Source: Rotaria sordida (lineage: Eukaryota > Rotifera > Eurotatoria > Philodinida > Philodinidae). Taken from it: a DNA stretch of 64,000 bases. Of the stretch, positions 30,301 to 41,900 are shown piece by piece (position 1 is the stretch's first letter; the number at the start of each line of letters is the position of its first letter). A program made the position numbers and the translations under genes. The notes under the pieces are model-generated. The model was not told where the DNA came from, searched no databases, and saw only the letters and a list, made by a program, of their open reading frames with translations. The stretch is taken from assembly GCA_905250125.1 (NCBI GenBank), contig CAJNOL010000054.1, positions 257,809-321,808 of the forward strand, read 5' to 3'.

Positions 30301-31601
30301 AGTATAAGAGTACAACTGAATAGTGATGTATGATTTCATATGTTTCAAAAATTAAGAATGATAAGACTATGAAAAGAAACGACTAGATAAATATAGTTCG
30401 AACTAGCTGATTTTCTGTTTGCTCTTTTTGTAATCAAATCTTTACATATACATAATAAACTAAGTAACAAATTTGTGTGTTATATTTATCTTATCAATAG
30501 GGACCCACACAAATGTTATGACCTGCTTCTTCTTTAGATAAGATCATATCTATATGATTATAGCCATATTCAAGTGCTTTTTTTGTTAGTCATGTGGGAT
30601 GAACATTTTCCTTGCTTTAAACTTGTTTTGCAAATCTTCATTTTCTTCTTCTTCATAATCTATGGAATTTTTCATCTTATGGTTGTCTCTCACTCCTGTT
30701 ATTGTTTTACCTATAGTTGTTACATTGTTTCGAAGAGTTTTGGATATATACAGAAATAAACTACAAGTAGGATTAAAATCTTACAACAGATCTCAAATGG
30801 TAGTCGTGTAAGGGTTAATCAAAATTTTTTAAATTATAAGTATGATATATAACAGAGTGTAATGTTGAATTGACAAAACGTTTATTATAATCTTGAAGCC
30901 AATGTCAAGTTGTTAACCTTATAGGAACTAACTATTCAACTAGACTATATAATCACTAGATTTCTAATTTCCAAGTTTCACTAGATCTCAGTTTATACAA
31001 TGGTATATGTATATATATATACACATGCACCATAATTTAATTAAAGCTGTGAATTATTTACTGTACATTGAAATAATTGCATTTGCAAAATAAAAAGAGA
31101 AAAAAAATTGAGTATGAAATCCTTATAATTTTCTCTTAAACTAAAAATAAATATTCTATTGCATAATAATAAGAATAAACTTGAAATGTCTCATACAATC
31201 AAATGTCATATTTACGAAAAAAAAAAAAGTAATAAATTTTTTTTTGTCTTATATGAAATGAAATGACTTACAATTTTAGTTGTGACCGATGATGCATGAA
31301 TAGCCATTTTACGTCGTCGTTCTTCATCATTTTTTGTTGTTGAATATAATGATGTTGTGGTATTAGCCATGGCACCTGTTGGATTATTTCCATTTGATGA
31401 CGATGATGGAAATGATGATGAGAAAAATGTATTCGAACGATTAATATCAACATTGCCAGCAGATATTAACTGTGGAAATGCTTCATTATAATCTGGTACA
31501 TCATCATTATCATTTTTTTTTGATAATGATGTTGACATAATTCCAGTCGTTGTACTAAGAACATTTTCTCTTAAATTCTTGTCATCCATTGCCGTGGCCA
31601 T
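24394..31601 (-). CDS. HDLBP: Vigilin (multi-KH RNA-binding protein, HDLBP)
   Basis: Seven exons on the minus strand: 31601-31272, 29799-29664, 29596-29070, 29020-28814, 28747-28325, 27269-25271, 24515-24394. They join in phase to 1247 aa (human 1268). Vigilin binds mRNAs, mostly at the ER, and influences their stability and translation. The N-terminus has the family motif PDYNEAFPQL. About 13 KH units of ~70 residues follow, many with a GxxG loop: IIGPRGATLK, ILGKKGAGLK, IIGSKGKHLE, LIGKGGANIQ, LVGKNGSNLQ, IIGTGGQKLQ. Others have lost it (WIRNLLVDD, FFQNRRKLL), as in other vigilins. The C-terminus has NAPWTNGKE and ends in VIWGPQKRNK, matching the human APWT and WGPKR ends. Introns 1 (1.47 kb), 5 (1.06 kb) and 6 (0.76 kb) are long. 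A Thr run (ACA/ACC) lies near 26430. Confidence 0.95.
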
Positions 31602-32184
31602 GATTTATTTAGTCCTAAAAAAAAGATAAAAATGAAAAATAAAAGGGTGTATCATTCTATTGAAAGAAAAAAATGACTAAAATATTTTATTGCAATGAAT
31701 GTCACTCCTTTCGTCTGATGAGAAAAAAAAGTAAAGAACAAAGTCAATACAACAACAAAATGTGATGCATATACATATATATATAAATAAAAGAGAAAGA
31801 GACACTCAGAGACAGTGAGAGAATAAAACAAAAAAGAAAAAAACTACTTGTTCGAATTTAAACACAACACTATCGATTGTTCATCAGTAGACACACAAAT
31901 TCGTTTTTTTCTCTCTCTTTATATACACACGTACATATTAAATGTATGTGTAAGATCGATATCATATCAATAAAAGAAAGCGTACGAGCGAAAATAAAGA
32001 CGCATAAAATAAGAAAGCACTAAAAAACATCTGTTTACAGCAACGACGAATAAGGTGTCGACCGATATTCTTTTTGTTTTTATCTTTATCTGAAACGAGA
32101 ACAAAAAGAAAATGATAATTGAATTTTTTTTTTCTTTCGTTCTATTTCTCGAAACATATTTTTTTTTTCTTTTTTTCTTTTCTA
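31602..32184. other. Vigilin upstream region
   Basis: 582 bp between the vigilin start and the stop of the upstream minus-strand gene. Contains TA and GA/CT microsatellite-like tracts (31765-31800, 31908-31920). It must hold the vigilin promoter if the two genes are transcribed separately. Confidence 0.4.
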
Positions 32185-32739
32185 TTACAAAGCAATTTTT
32201 TCATTGTTAATATTATCAAAAGTATCTGCTTCATATAATTTTCTATTCAATATAAACCATCGATTAAATGCACCAATATCAATAATTCTTGAATGTCTTT
32301 TTAAATGTAAATATGAACATGAATTTTCATAAATTTTATATGAATTATCATTTGAACGACGTTGAGCTCTATATATAATTAATGAAAAAAGATAACAATC
32401 AACAAAATGTATTTGATCAGATATTAATAATGTTTCAATAGTATCCATATAAATTTCAATTTTTTTATTACGTATAAGACTTGATGTTAATATTTGTTGT
32501 TGACGAAATTGTATTAAATTATTTTTATATGCTTGAAATGATGGCATTGTTTGATATGCATATATAAGTAAATATATATTTGATGAATAAAAAATTGTTT
32601 TCATAGGACGTTGAATCATTTTTTTTCCTGTTTCAATCAATGCATCACGATAATCAAATGAAAGTTGTTTGAAAAATTTATATACAAAAATTGATGGACG
32701 TCGTATCAGAAGATTACTGTATTTGCCCATAAAGGCCAT
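32185..32739 (-). CDS. TIMM29: Mitochondrial import subunit Tim29-like
   Basis: A single exon of 184 aa. Tim29 is an inner-membrane component of the TIM22 carrier translocase. The N-terminus is basic (MAFMGKYSNLLIRRPS), fitting a mitochondrial signal. A hydrophobic stretch near residues 48-64 (MKTIFYSSNIYLLIYAYQTM) can span the membrane. The best family match, from memory of human TIMM29, is C-terminal: a YLHLK segment, then RIIDIGAFNRWFILNRKLYEADTFD against human RYLQP and [24 protein letters not shown]. It is shorter than the human protein (260 aa) and lacks its charged tail. Same strand as vigilin, 0.6 kb upstream. The assignment is moderate because similarity outside the C-terminal motif is weak. 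Confidence 0.6.
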   Translation of the reverse strand: MAFMGKYSNLLIRRPSIFVYKFFKQLSFDYRDALIETGKKMIQRPMKTIFYSSNIYLLIYAYQTMPSFQAYKNNLIQFRQQQILTSSLIRNKKIEIYMDTIETLLISDQIHFVDCYLFSLIIYRAQRRSNDNSYKIYENSCSYLHLKRHSRIIDIGAFNRWFILNRKLYEADTFDNINNEKIAL

Positions 32740-35180
32740 GAGACTTTTTTTTTAATTTGAATCAATAACAAAAAACACAAAAAACAAAAACCAACGAAAA
32801 TTCTCACCTAATTTGAGTTTTAACTAACAAAATATATCAAATATGAGAAGCAGTGAGAGTGTATAACTAGAGATAAATAGGTGATCTTTGCGAAGAGAGA
32901 GCGAGAGAGAGAGAGAGGAAATAAGGACGAAAGAAAAAATGTGTGATACGCGTACAACTATTTCTAGCGAATGTCGTCACAGAATTTAGGAAGGAAAAAA
33001 GAAAAATCAAGGACGTTGAAATTTTCATGAAAAATAAGTTAAATTTTCTATAATTTTTGTTTTTAAATGAATTAATATGAGCCAAGTTGAATTTTGAATA
33101 ATTAACATAGAAAAGAGATCATTAAGTGATTTATGCAGATGAATAAATGAGGTTAACCAGAGAATTTTTTATTGGTTATTAAATAACCAATTGATGAAGA
33201 GAAACTATTGAGATTAAAATTCCTGCGTATATTTTAATATGGTTTAGAGAAGATAAGAATTAGAGAGTTTTTTAAGATCGAACTAGCTGAAATCTTTTTG
33301 TATTTTGAGAAATTTTCATTAGAATAGAATCATAGTTAAAGTAAAACTTGTAGCCAGATATCTTTCAACAAAGATGTTGCACTATGAGTGTCAATATAAA
33401 AAATGATGTATCTCTTTATAGGAGAAAATGATTCGTTTATAAAATCATTATGTTAATCAAAATGAAACAGTTAAATTAAAAAAAGTTCTAGGAATTCAAA
33501 TTTTTAATAGATTTATATCTGTATTAATCTAATCATATAAATATTTTCTTCATTTATTTAATATGATGTATTAGATAATTGCTTCAATTTTATATTTGAT
33601 AAGAATATTTTAGATATCGCTCTATTCGAAATGAATGTTACACTTTATTGGCTCTTCACAGTATTATTGCTGGATTTTATATTTATATTGCAGATGCATC
33701 TTTTTTTCGTACGACTTAAGAGGAATTTCGCCAAGTGATTAATCGTTTATGACATCAGTCTTATCTCATTGTGTAGGTCCTATTGAGATTAGAGAAAGAC
33801 ATTCTCTCTCTTAGACAATCTTGAGCATCAATTTTCGAGTTCAAACTTTATACAAATAAGCTTCTGAATTGAATTAGTTTGTTATGAAATTATCAGATTT
33901 TCTATTATCTCCTATTATGAAATATTAATATTGAAAATTTTGTTTTTATATTTATGTCTTAGGATAGAAAGTTTGGTATTTTCATTATGAACTGGCTTCA
34001 TTGAGAACTTTTATTTGTGCAAAATTCGAACTCGAAACATGATTTGAGTGGGGGAGGGAAAAAGTTTTTTATTAAAAAAAAACTCACTACTATGATCATA
34101 AGTTGAGAAGAAAAACCTATGTGCATGAATTCCTTTAGGCTTTGTCTATTCTCAATAAAACTTAGTTAAGAGGTAAAACTGAGTTCGATAGCGACTTATC
34201 ACTTGCCGAAACTTTCGTATCAGTCTACACTACAGAATTTCAGCTTCCAACAGCGAGGATTTCTTGAAAAAACTATGAGTCTAAGTCACATACTTATATG
34301 CTATTATAATCGGAATTTTATTATGTACTTGTCAGGGTACTATGTTTGGTGTTATTAGAGTTTCTAAACCATAGTTAGTTAATTTTTGAGCTGTACATTA
34401 CCAATGAAAATCTTGATGACTGTGAAAAAGCGTAATCAAATATAGGTTTTATTTTATAATTATACTTGTAGAACAATTTAGTAAAATGGATTTGCACAAG
34501 CACTGCCTGTATTTTTTAAAATCTTGTATTAACAATCGTTCGACAGTGTATGCCAAGCGTAACAGATATTTCAATGTTCCCATTGATGTATGTTTGGATG
34601 TACTAGTATTGTTTTGGAATTTACTGTACGTTTTATAATGCTATATAAGGATAAATATTAGCAAGACAAGCATGACAAGGAATTTTGATTTCAACTATAC
34701 ATTAGTATATGTGATAGATTTGATGAATCATTTTGGTTAGAGTGATATAAAGAACCTTTGCTTGATTACCAGACATTTTCTCGGTATGTCAATATGAAAT
34801 CTGATGTTGCTGATCACTCACAAATAGAATATTTACTATAAGAAGAAATCTAGTTACTACTGATCGCGAGTCAATAGCTAATTTATAATAGTTGAAAAAA
34901 AAATGTTTTTTAAATTTACAATTTAAAACTTTAATTTGATCTAGTAGTTTTTGATTGAAATTGTTGAATTAAATGTTTATTATAAAAATATATGACTGAC
35001 AAAATTGGCTTTGAAAATTTCTATGTGTCTAATATTAGAAGAATTTCTTTTAATCTCAAACCATCGATATTTTAACTGTAAATCAGTGATAGTCACGAAA
35101 CATTTTTATGAAGATATAAATTTTAGAGAAATTTCTATGCCTAATAAGTTTCTCTTGAATAATAAATATCAAAATATTTA
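32740..35180. other. Non-coding spacer
   Basis: Upstream flank of the TIMM29-like gene, with a GA tract at 32897-32920, followed by AT-rich sequence. A 36-codon coding-like stretch at 33614-33720 (YRSIRNECYTLLALHSIIAG) has no partners and is not called. No gene is supported. Confidence 0.4.
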
Positions 35181-35181
35181 A

Positions 35182-35851
35182 CTATGGCGCTAAAGTCTTG
35201 GTACAATATATTCACTCAATTTTTGGCTACTCAAAGGCAGCTGGTTAGAAACAGAAGCAGTCAGTTAGAATTAGACTGTTTCGCTCGTTATTTCAAAAGG
35301 TCGAAAATAGTGTTTGCACAGAATACTGTTCTGGTCAATTTTGTATTTCAATTGAAACCTATCAAATCCAAAATACGACATGATTTTTAATGGCTCAATT
35401 TTATCGAGCAAAATTTGTTCTACAAAACGTGTTGTTTACTTCTCTGTTGTATCTTATATAACAGATTTTTAAACTTTTGTATTTTTAAAAGCACTTTTCG
35501 AAACAACAATTTTTCGACCAATGTCAATTCCCATAGAAACTAGCTCTTTAGTGAAAACGCATAGATTTTGAGTAATATGAGATTTCGCTTATTGTCTACA
35601 ATAATGTTGAATTAAAGTTGTCCTAAAATATAAACTACGAAAACTGAAGACTGTACCAAAACTACTATTTTGTTTTGTAGAGACACAGTTTTAGACTCTT
35701 ACAAAATTTACTGATAATTGTTCAATTTTATCCAAGAAAAGAATTCTGAACACATTCGACAAAAGCAAAAAAGTATGACTCTAACTAGCTGTCTTTATGT
35801 GAATGAAAAATGAGTAAATATTTTGTGCCAAGACTTTCGTGCCATAAGTTA
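35182..35851. mobile_element. Inverted-repeat DNA element, family A copy 1 (670 bp)
   Basis: The left end (ACTATGGCGCTAAAGTCTTG then GTACAATATATTCACTCA) is the imperfect reverse complement of the right end (TGAGTAAATATTTTGTGCCA then AGACTTTCGTGCCATAAGT). The interior matches, in the opposite orientation, the element at 51440-52530, for example TATTTCAATTGAAACCTATC at 35345 against its reverse copy near 52330-52360. No transposase ORF. It ends about 140 bp before the first TGFBRAP1 coding exon. Confidence 0.7.
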
Positions 35852-35993
35852 TAATCAAATTATATCTCAAATAACACCAACAGTAAATAAAATTGTCTAT
35901 TATCTTTCCTCTCTACTTTAATTGCTATTACAAATATTTACAAATTAGAAATAATCAACTACAAACTACATTTTTTTTAGATTAATTATCCAT

Positions 35994-38900
35994 ATGACAT
36001 TTAATATTTTTTCAATAATCCCTCTTTGGTCTCGAACACAGCAATCCGATGGCCACATTGGAGAGGTAATAAATTATTATATTTTATTAAAAAAGATCTT
36101 TCTTCAAAAATTACAATTTAAATTCATCAAAAATGATTTTCTCTTTATCTGTCATTCACTAAAATTTTTTATGATTGATAGTGTGATGTCAGAAGGAGTT
36201 CTACTTTGTAGTATTAACATCAGATTTGTTCAGACTTACTTTGTCTTTTAAAAAAAAACATTTTAAATATATGTTGATGACAAACAGAGCTTTGATGAAT
36301 AAACTTTTAAAGAACATATTTTCTACAAGGACACTCAAAAAGTTTTTTCACCAGTCCTTTAGACAACAGTTCAAAGATATCACTCCTGATCGACAATGCA
36401 TTTGTACATCGATTAGATCAGATCATTGAAGTTTTCTTCCGAGATATTCTTTTGTAAAGCCATTTATGGATTGTTTTGAGACATATAACATTGCATTGAA
36501 GTCTTTGAATCCAGCTTCATATAGTTTATATTTGAGTTTCGATCTCAAGAATATACTAGATTTATGGTTCTATATGATCTTCTGTCGAAAATTCGTTGGT
36601 ATTCCAGTCTTTTTGTAGCCTCGCGTTTTCATAGTATAAATTGAGACATTAAAGACCGATCTTTTGTTTCTTAGTTGATGCAATTTGAAAACTTCTGCTA
36701 GGCAACTATTAACAGTCTAACTTCTATTTGCTAGATCCTAATGACATATACTTGTTTAAACTAAGTTTGCCGGAAAAAATGGTGAAATTTGTTTGTTTGA
36801 CTCTAGTGTCGATGACCGTTGACTCTTCGCGGATTAATTTGTAATGTTCCAAAGCTATGATCTATCACTAGCAGTAATATAGAATACTATATGTAGATAG
36901 GCCCTTCCAAATCTTTCCACTAAATAATGATTCAATTGAATATCAAAATTGTTTTCAGTCATAAATGAATTGATAATGCATTCATCGAGCATAAAAACTT
37001 TTAAGGACTTAAAACATAAGCAAAATTGAAATAACTGCTGACGAAATGATACTCAGAATGTCATCAATTTATTCGTATGCTCAATGAGAATCACTTCATT
37101 TATTGCTGAAACAACTTTAAAAATCTTCTCTCAGACGGATAGTGTATGCAGCATGCATTTTACTGGGAGTTTCATTTCTCGAAGAGATGTTGTTCAAAAC
37201 TTCTGAGTTTTTTCATAAAAGTTAATCTAGTTGAGTTCTCTATATGCACACAATCTCAGATCAAAATTCTAAAATTAGAATTTTCCAAAAATACGGGATC
37301 GAAATATTAGACATATTAAAAATTCGATAGCTGAGTCAAATCTCAATAGGAGCCTAAATCCTTTTAGAGTTTTTATTAGAATGCTATGTAATATCTATAG
37401 ACAAAAAGTCATTGAAATCAGACGTGAACATCTGAGGAAGTTCCTTCATGAGTCACTAGTGTGAAATTTTTCATGTAATCCTAAATATGACTAAGCATTT
37501 TAATAGAATAATTGCACTCAAATTACGACTTCTAGAAGATCTAGGCAACAAAAAAACTTTTAGTGTGTCGTATGTATCTATTTTTTAAACATTTTCATAC
37601 ATATATATATATAAATTAGACTCATTGAATATGATTGATTAAAAAGATTTTTTTTTTTCTTATAAGATTGAATGTATTGATATGAACGTTGATTCAATAT
37701 CAACATCTAATCCATTTTCTACCCGCATCAATGATTTCTATATTGGAACTACAGATGGGTAAGTTATTCTTGTTGGTTTATTCAACATATAGAATTGATG
37801 ACTTGATTAAATATTACTATAGTTCGTTTGCATTTTTTCTACCCGATAGCAATGAGTGATATTCAATTGCATTTTGGAGGTCATAAAGATCACATTTTCT
37901 TTTTCGATTATATATCTATGCAATGCTTCTTAATATAAACATCAGAGTATAGAATAATTAACTTCTATTGTCATTTCATTTTTCTTTTTGCTCTTGTTTG
38001 TTAAATATTATAATTATTTCAGTATATGAACAATGAACAAAGAAATTTTTAAAATGAATCATTTATTCCTGAAGACTTTCGATAACATAAACTAATTTAT
38101 ATTATGAACCACTCATTGTCTGTATTACAGAAAAAAAAGAAACAGAAAAGCTTTTTCCCGCAGTGAGATATCAAAATGAACGTGTTGTACTTGTGCACAT
38201 GTTGCACGTCGCTTCGTCTTCTTTTTTTTTATGAAGATAAATTATCGATATGTCGAAACGCTATGGTACCATTCTAATCGCAATGCATATCAGGTTCTTT
38301 TCTCTTTCTGTTTGACGATGGTCGATAGGCGATGAAACATGTAAAACGAGAGTAGATGATCAAGAGTCAAACATCTAAATGGACGAGTGAAAATCGATAT
38401 CTTTTGTAAGAAAGGAAAAAGAATGGCATATTATATTTATTTCATCTCCATTAGGTATTTTTTTTTTGTCATTTATACATTAGCATTTCTTTGTACAAAT
38501 TATGTATTGAAAAAAAAAATCTTCGAAAGAAATGACATTTTCATAAGAAACAAAAGAAATGCGCTTATACTTTTATTTGATTATTTGAATAGAAAATTAA
38601 AAAAAAACAGATGTCAAAGGATCCTTGAAAGAAAAAGATCAAAGTACAACAAATTGAACTGTGTCATACGATTGCCTGATACATTTTTATTTGATTTTTT
38701 TCTTTTACTATTTATTGATCATATTGTCATGCAAGATTTATTTCATTTAAATAACTTTGATCATACTCTTTCTTTTTTTCTTTTCTTCGTATTGTTGTAT
38801 TTGTTAGTCACTTAAAAATTTATCAGTGATTGAAAGTGTTTATTACTTATGATGAATACGTGATTATCATATAAAATATATATATTCATTGTCTATAAAA

Positions 38901-41900
38901 ACGAGTAATACTTGACATTTTAATAGCCATTATTGACAAGAACAGGAAACGATCCATGACAAGCAAATAGATCAAAAGATAGTCACTCATAAAATGTGTC
39001 ATCAAGAACAATAATTATCCATTTATTTTATAAAGAAAAAAAGAATGATAGTAATCAATTAATTAAGTTAGTATGAATCTTTCTTTTTTTGTTACGAATG
39101 ATGTTTTTTTTCAAACAGATTTTATTTCATGTTGTGATACAACGGATTTCCTCCCGCCTATTTTTTTTTACACCGAACAAAGAGTAATCGTCGCCGCTAG
39201 TCATTCATTCATCCATTCATCATAATCACTAGTTAGTACAGCGTAAATTCTCTCATATAATCATAGCGAACATACGAGTGGACATTTTTTTGTCTTCCTT
39301 CTCGCTTATGCTTGAACAGGACACATAGAGAAAGAGAGAAAGAAAAAAGAAGAAAAAAATGTTCTATCATATTTCTGCCTAGCCATTCTTCATCATCATT
39401 GTCTCGTCTCGTTTCTCTTTCGACATATTGTGCACTCTACAACGATAGCAATGTAAATTAGAACTCTTCTTCCTGTATAGATATACATATTCATTTTATT
39501 ATTGTGTCGATTCAATTGAATATTATTATTATTATTTTTCTTTCATGATTATAAATCAAATTTTAAATATATTCTATCAACTAATCGTCATATTGACGAC
39601 AATAAAATATTGTTTTTCTGAAATACATCAAGATGATCAATTATCTAATCAATTATTTAATATTCTCGGTTCATTACAACCATTTCGTTCACAATTTTGT
39701 CAATTTAAATTTGAAAATTGTATACAAGATTCATCATATGCTGATCAACTTGATAATGATTGTAATATATATTCACGTTTACGTGATTGTTTTCGTTCAT
39801 TACTTGATGAAACACAATGTTTAACAATACAACTTAGACGTCAATATAAACAAGCAAAACAAAATGAATATGAATCATGTGGTATAACATTATCATTAGA
39901 ATCAATTAATTCATCAATTAATACGTCCTCATCATTTAAAATAAATATTAATTATCTAACAGTATTTTTTCTATTTATTATATCTATTTCATTATCATTT
40001 ATTTAAAAACAAACAAACAAAATAATTTCAATTGACAACATCCGGTGAATTTTCTATTCGTTTGATTTTTTTTCTTGTGAAATATTACATCAATATCTAT
40101 CAATGTCAGACGTTCGTTATTCTCATTGCTGTATCAATTGAATACATATATATGTCGAGTATACATATAGATTATGAACACGTTCAATACTTTTAAATGA
40201 TATTTGCCTAGTGCTCTATGATCAAGATAAATAATCGATGCTAGCCAAGTGGTAATTGAACTCAATATACGTGCGTGTGTGTGTGTGCGAGTGTGTGTTC
40301 ATTTCTTGAACATAGAAAAAAAAGAATTTATGTCAATAAACTTTCAATCATTCATATGAAAAAAAAAAGCCTTAACATACAGTTCGATTAACCGATTATG
40401 CAGCCTAAATTATAGTTCCCTATAGGGTACTGATGTCTCGTTCCATTTTTGTTGTTATTGTTTGTATAATAAGCAAAATATGATTAATTGTCTGTACATT
40501 TAGTCTTGTATAAAATAGGCGTTGTTATACATATATATTTAAGCTAAGAGCATATTTGCTGTCTGATGTGATATCATTGATAAGAAAATAAGGATATTAA
40601 AGACACCTGTTGTATTGATAAATTAATTGAAAAAAAAATGACTAGTTTCATCAATCGATCATTCGTTCATTGTTATATTTAGATAGATATTTAACCTTTT
40701 GTATGAATGACATTTTAATAACACACATATATTTCTTCGTGTTATCGATTTAACTTAATGGATGTATGTGATAGTCTACTTTTAAGAGAATTAATCAATG
40801 AAATGACACTGTGACACCCTTTGTTTTATATATATATATATATATATGTATATGTTTTGTCCGAGAACGAACAAGTAATTCAGAGGTAAATGATAAGTAT
40901 AATCAAATCGATTAGTCTTTTTATTTTTAAACAAAAAAAAAAGGAAATATATTAATACTCTAAAATCTTTTATATAAAGGAATAGAAAGATGTTTAATGT
41001 GATCAAAAAAAGAAAAAAAGATTTAATTTATCAATATGAGATTTGTAGAATTTTAAATGTCAAATCTTTTTGAATAGTACAAGAAAAATCTGTTCAATAC
41101 GTGACAAAGCTAATTTTGTATTATTATTTTATCGGTAAATGATTCATGAAATGAATGAACCAATATTTTGTTAGTAAATTGATTTCTTTGTTTTTACGAA
41201 CTATACTAAAACCGAGTATTTTCATAACTAAGTTCAGACTTTTTTTTTTCTGAAACTTTTGTATATGTCGTTTACAAAATATTTTTCACATTATTGAAAA
41301 GAAAATCGTCTTTCTACAAAGATTAAATTCATAGAATATCATTCTTTCATATTAAGCAAATGTCAATCCGATTTCATGTTCAAATATAAAAATGTATATT
41401 GACATTATTCTTTATAAATTTGATAATCTTCTCTTTATAGTCTTGTTCACAAATTTTCGTTACAAAAAAATTCAATAAGTTCAGAAACAAACGAATTTGA
41501 ATGTCATTGTACTGCTAGTGTTAACCTTGGAACAGTAAGATAATTATTTACTTTTGTTTCTAATACTCATTTTGATTGTTTAGCGAAAACCAATAGGAAA
41601 AATTAAAGTCGTCATATTATCTCTTCATCGTGTGATAACATTAAGTGATAATCTTCTTCAAGTACTTAATAGTGATAATTTACAAGTAGAAAATTTTTGT
41701 TTTATTTTTAAATTTTTCTTTTTTAATAAAGTTTGGTCTGTTTTTGTTAGTTTATATCAAATATAAAATTAAAAAATATTATAACATTTGCTGTTTCAAA
41801 TCAATTCAAACAAGGAGCATCTATTGATGTATGAGATCGATAAATATATATATATATAATAAAGAATTTTTATTTTATATAAATATATAGATGTGTGTAT

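Noticed and set aside
33605-33720. Exon-like stretch YRSIRNECYTLLALHSIIAG after a TTTTAG
   Set aside because: A single 36-codon piece ending in a stop, with no partner exon in phase and no family match.
35184-35390. 68-codon ORF starting MALKSWYN
   Set aside because: It is the terminal and sub-terminal sequence of the inverted-repeat element, not a gene.
37790-37851. Alternative acceptor after TATAG giving a short reading SFAFFLPDSNE then stop
   Set aside because: It would truncate TGFBRAP1 after about 66 residues. Splicing instead to 41441 restores the family sequence in phase. A rare alternative isoform remains possible.
38387-38815. 142-codon plus-strand ORF in TGFBRAP1 intron 2
   Set aside because: Composition is almost entirely F, I, L, K, N and Y as expected from AT-rich DNA, with no domain, no signal organisation and no splice context. 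Long but not convincing.
40236-40262. tRNA A-box-like TAGCCAAGTGGTAA
   Set aside because: No B box or acceptor-stem pairing follows within tRNA distance.
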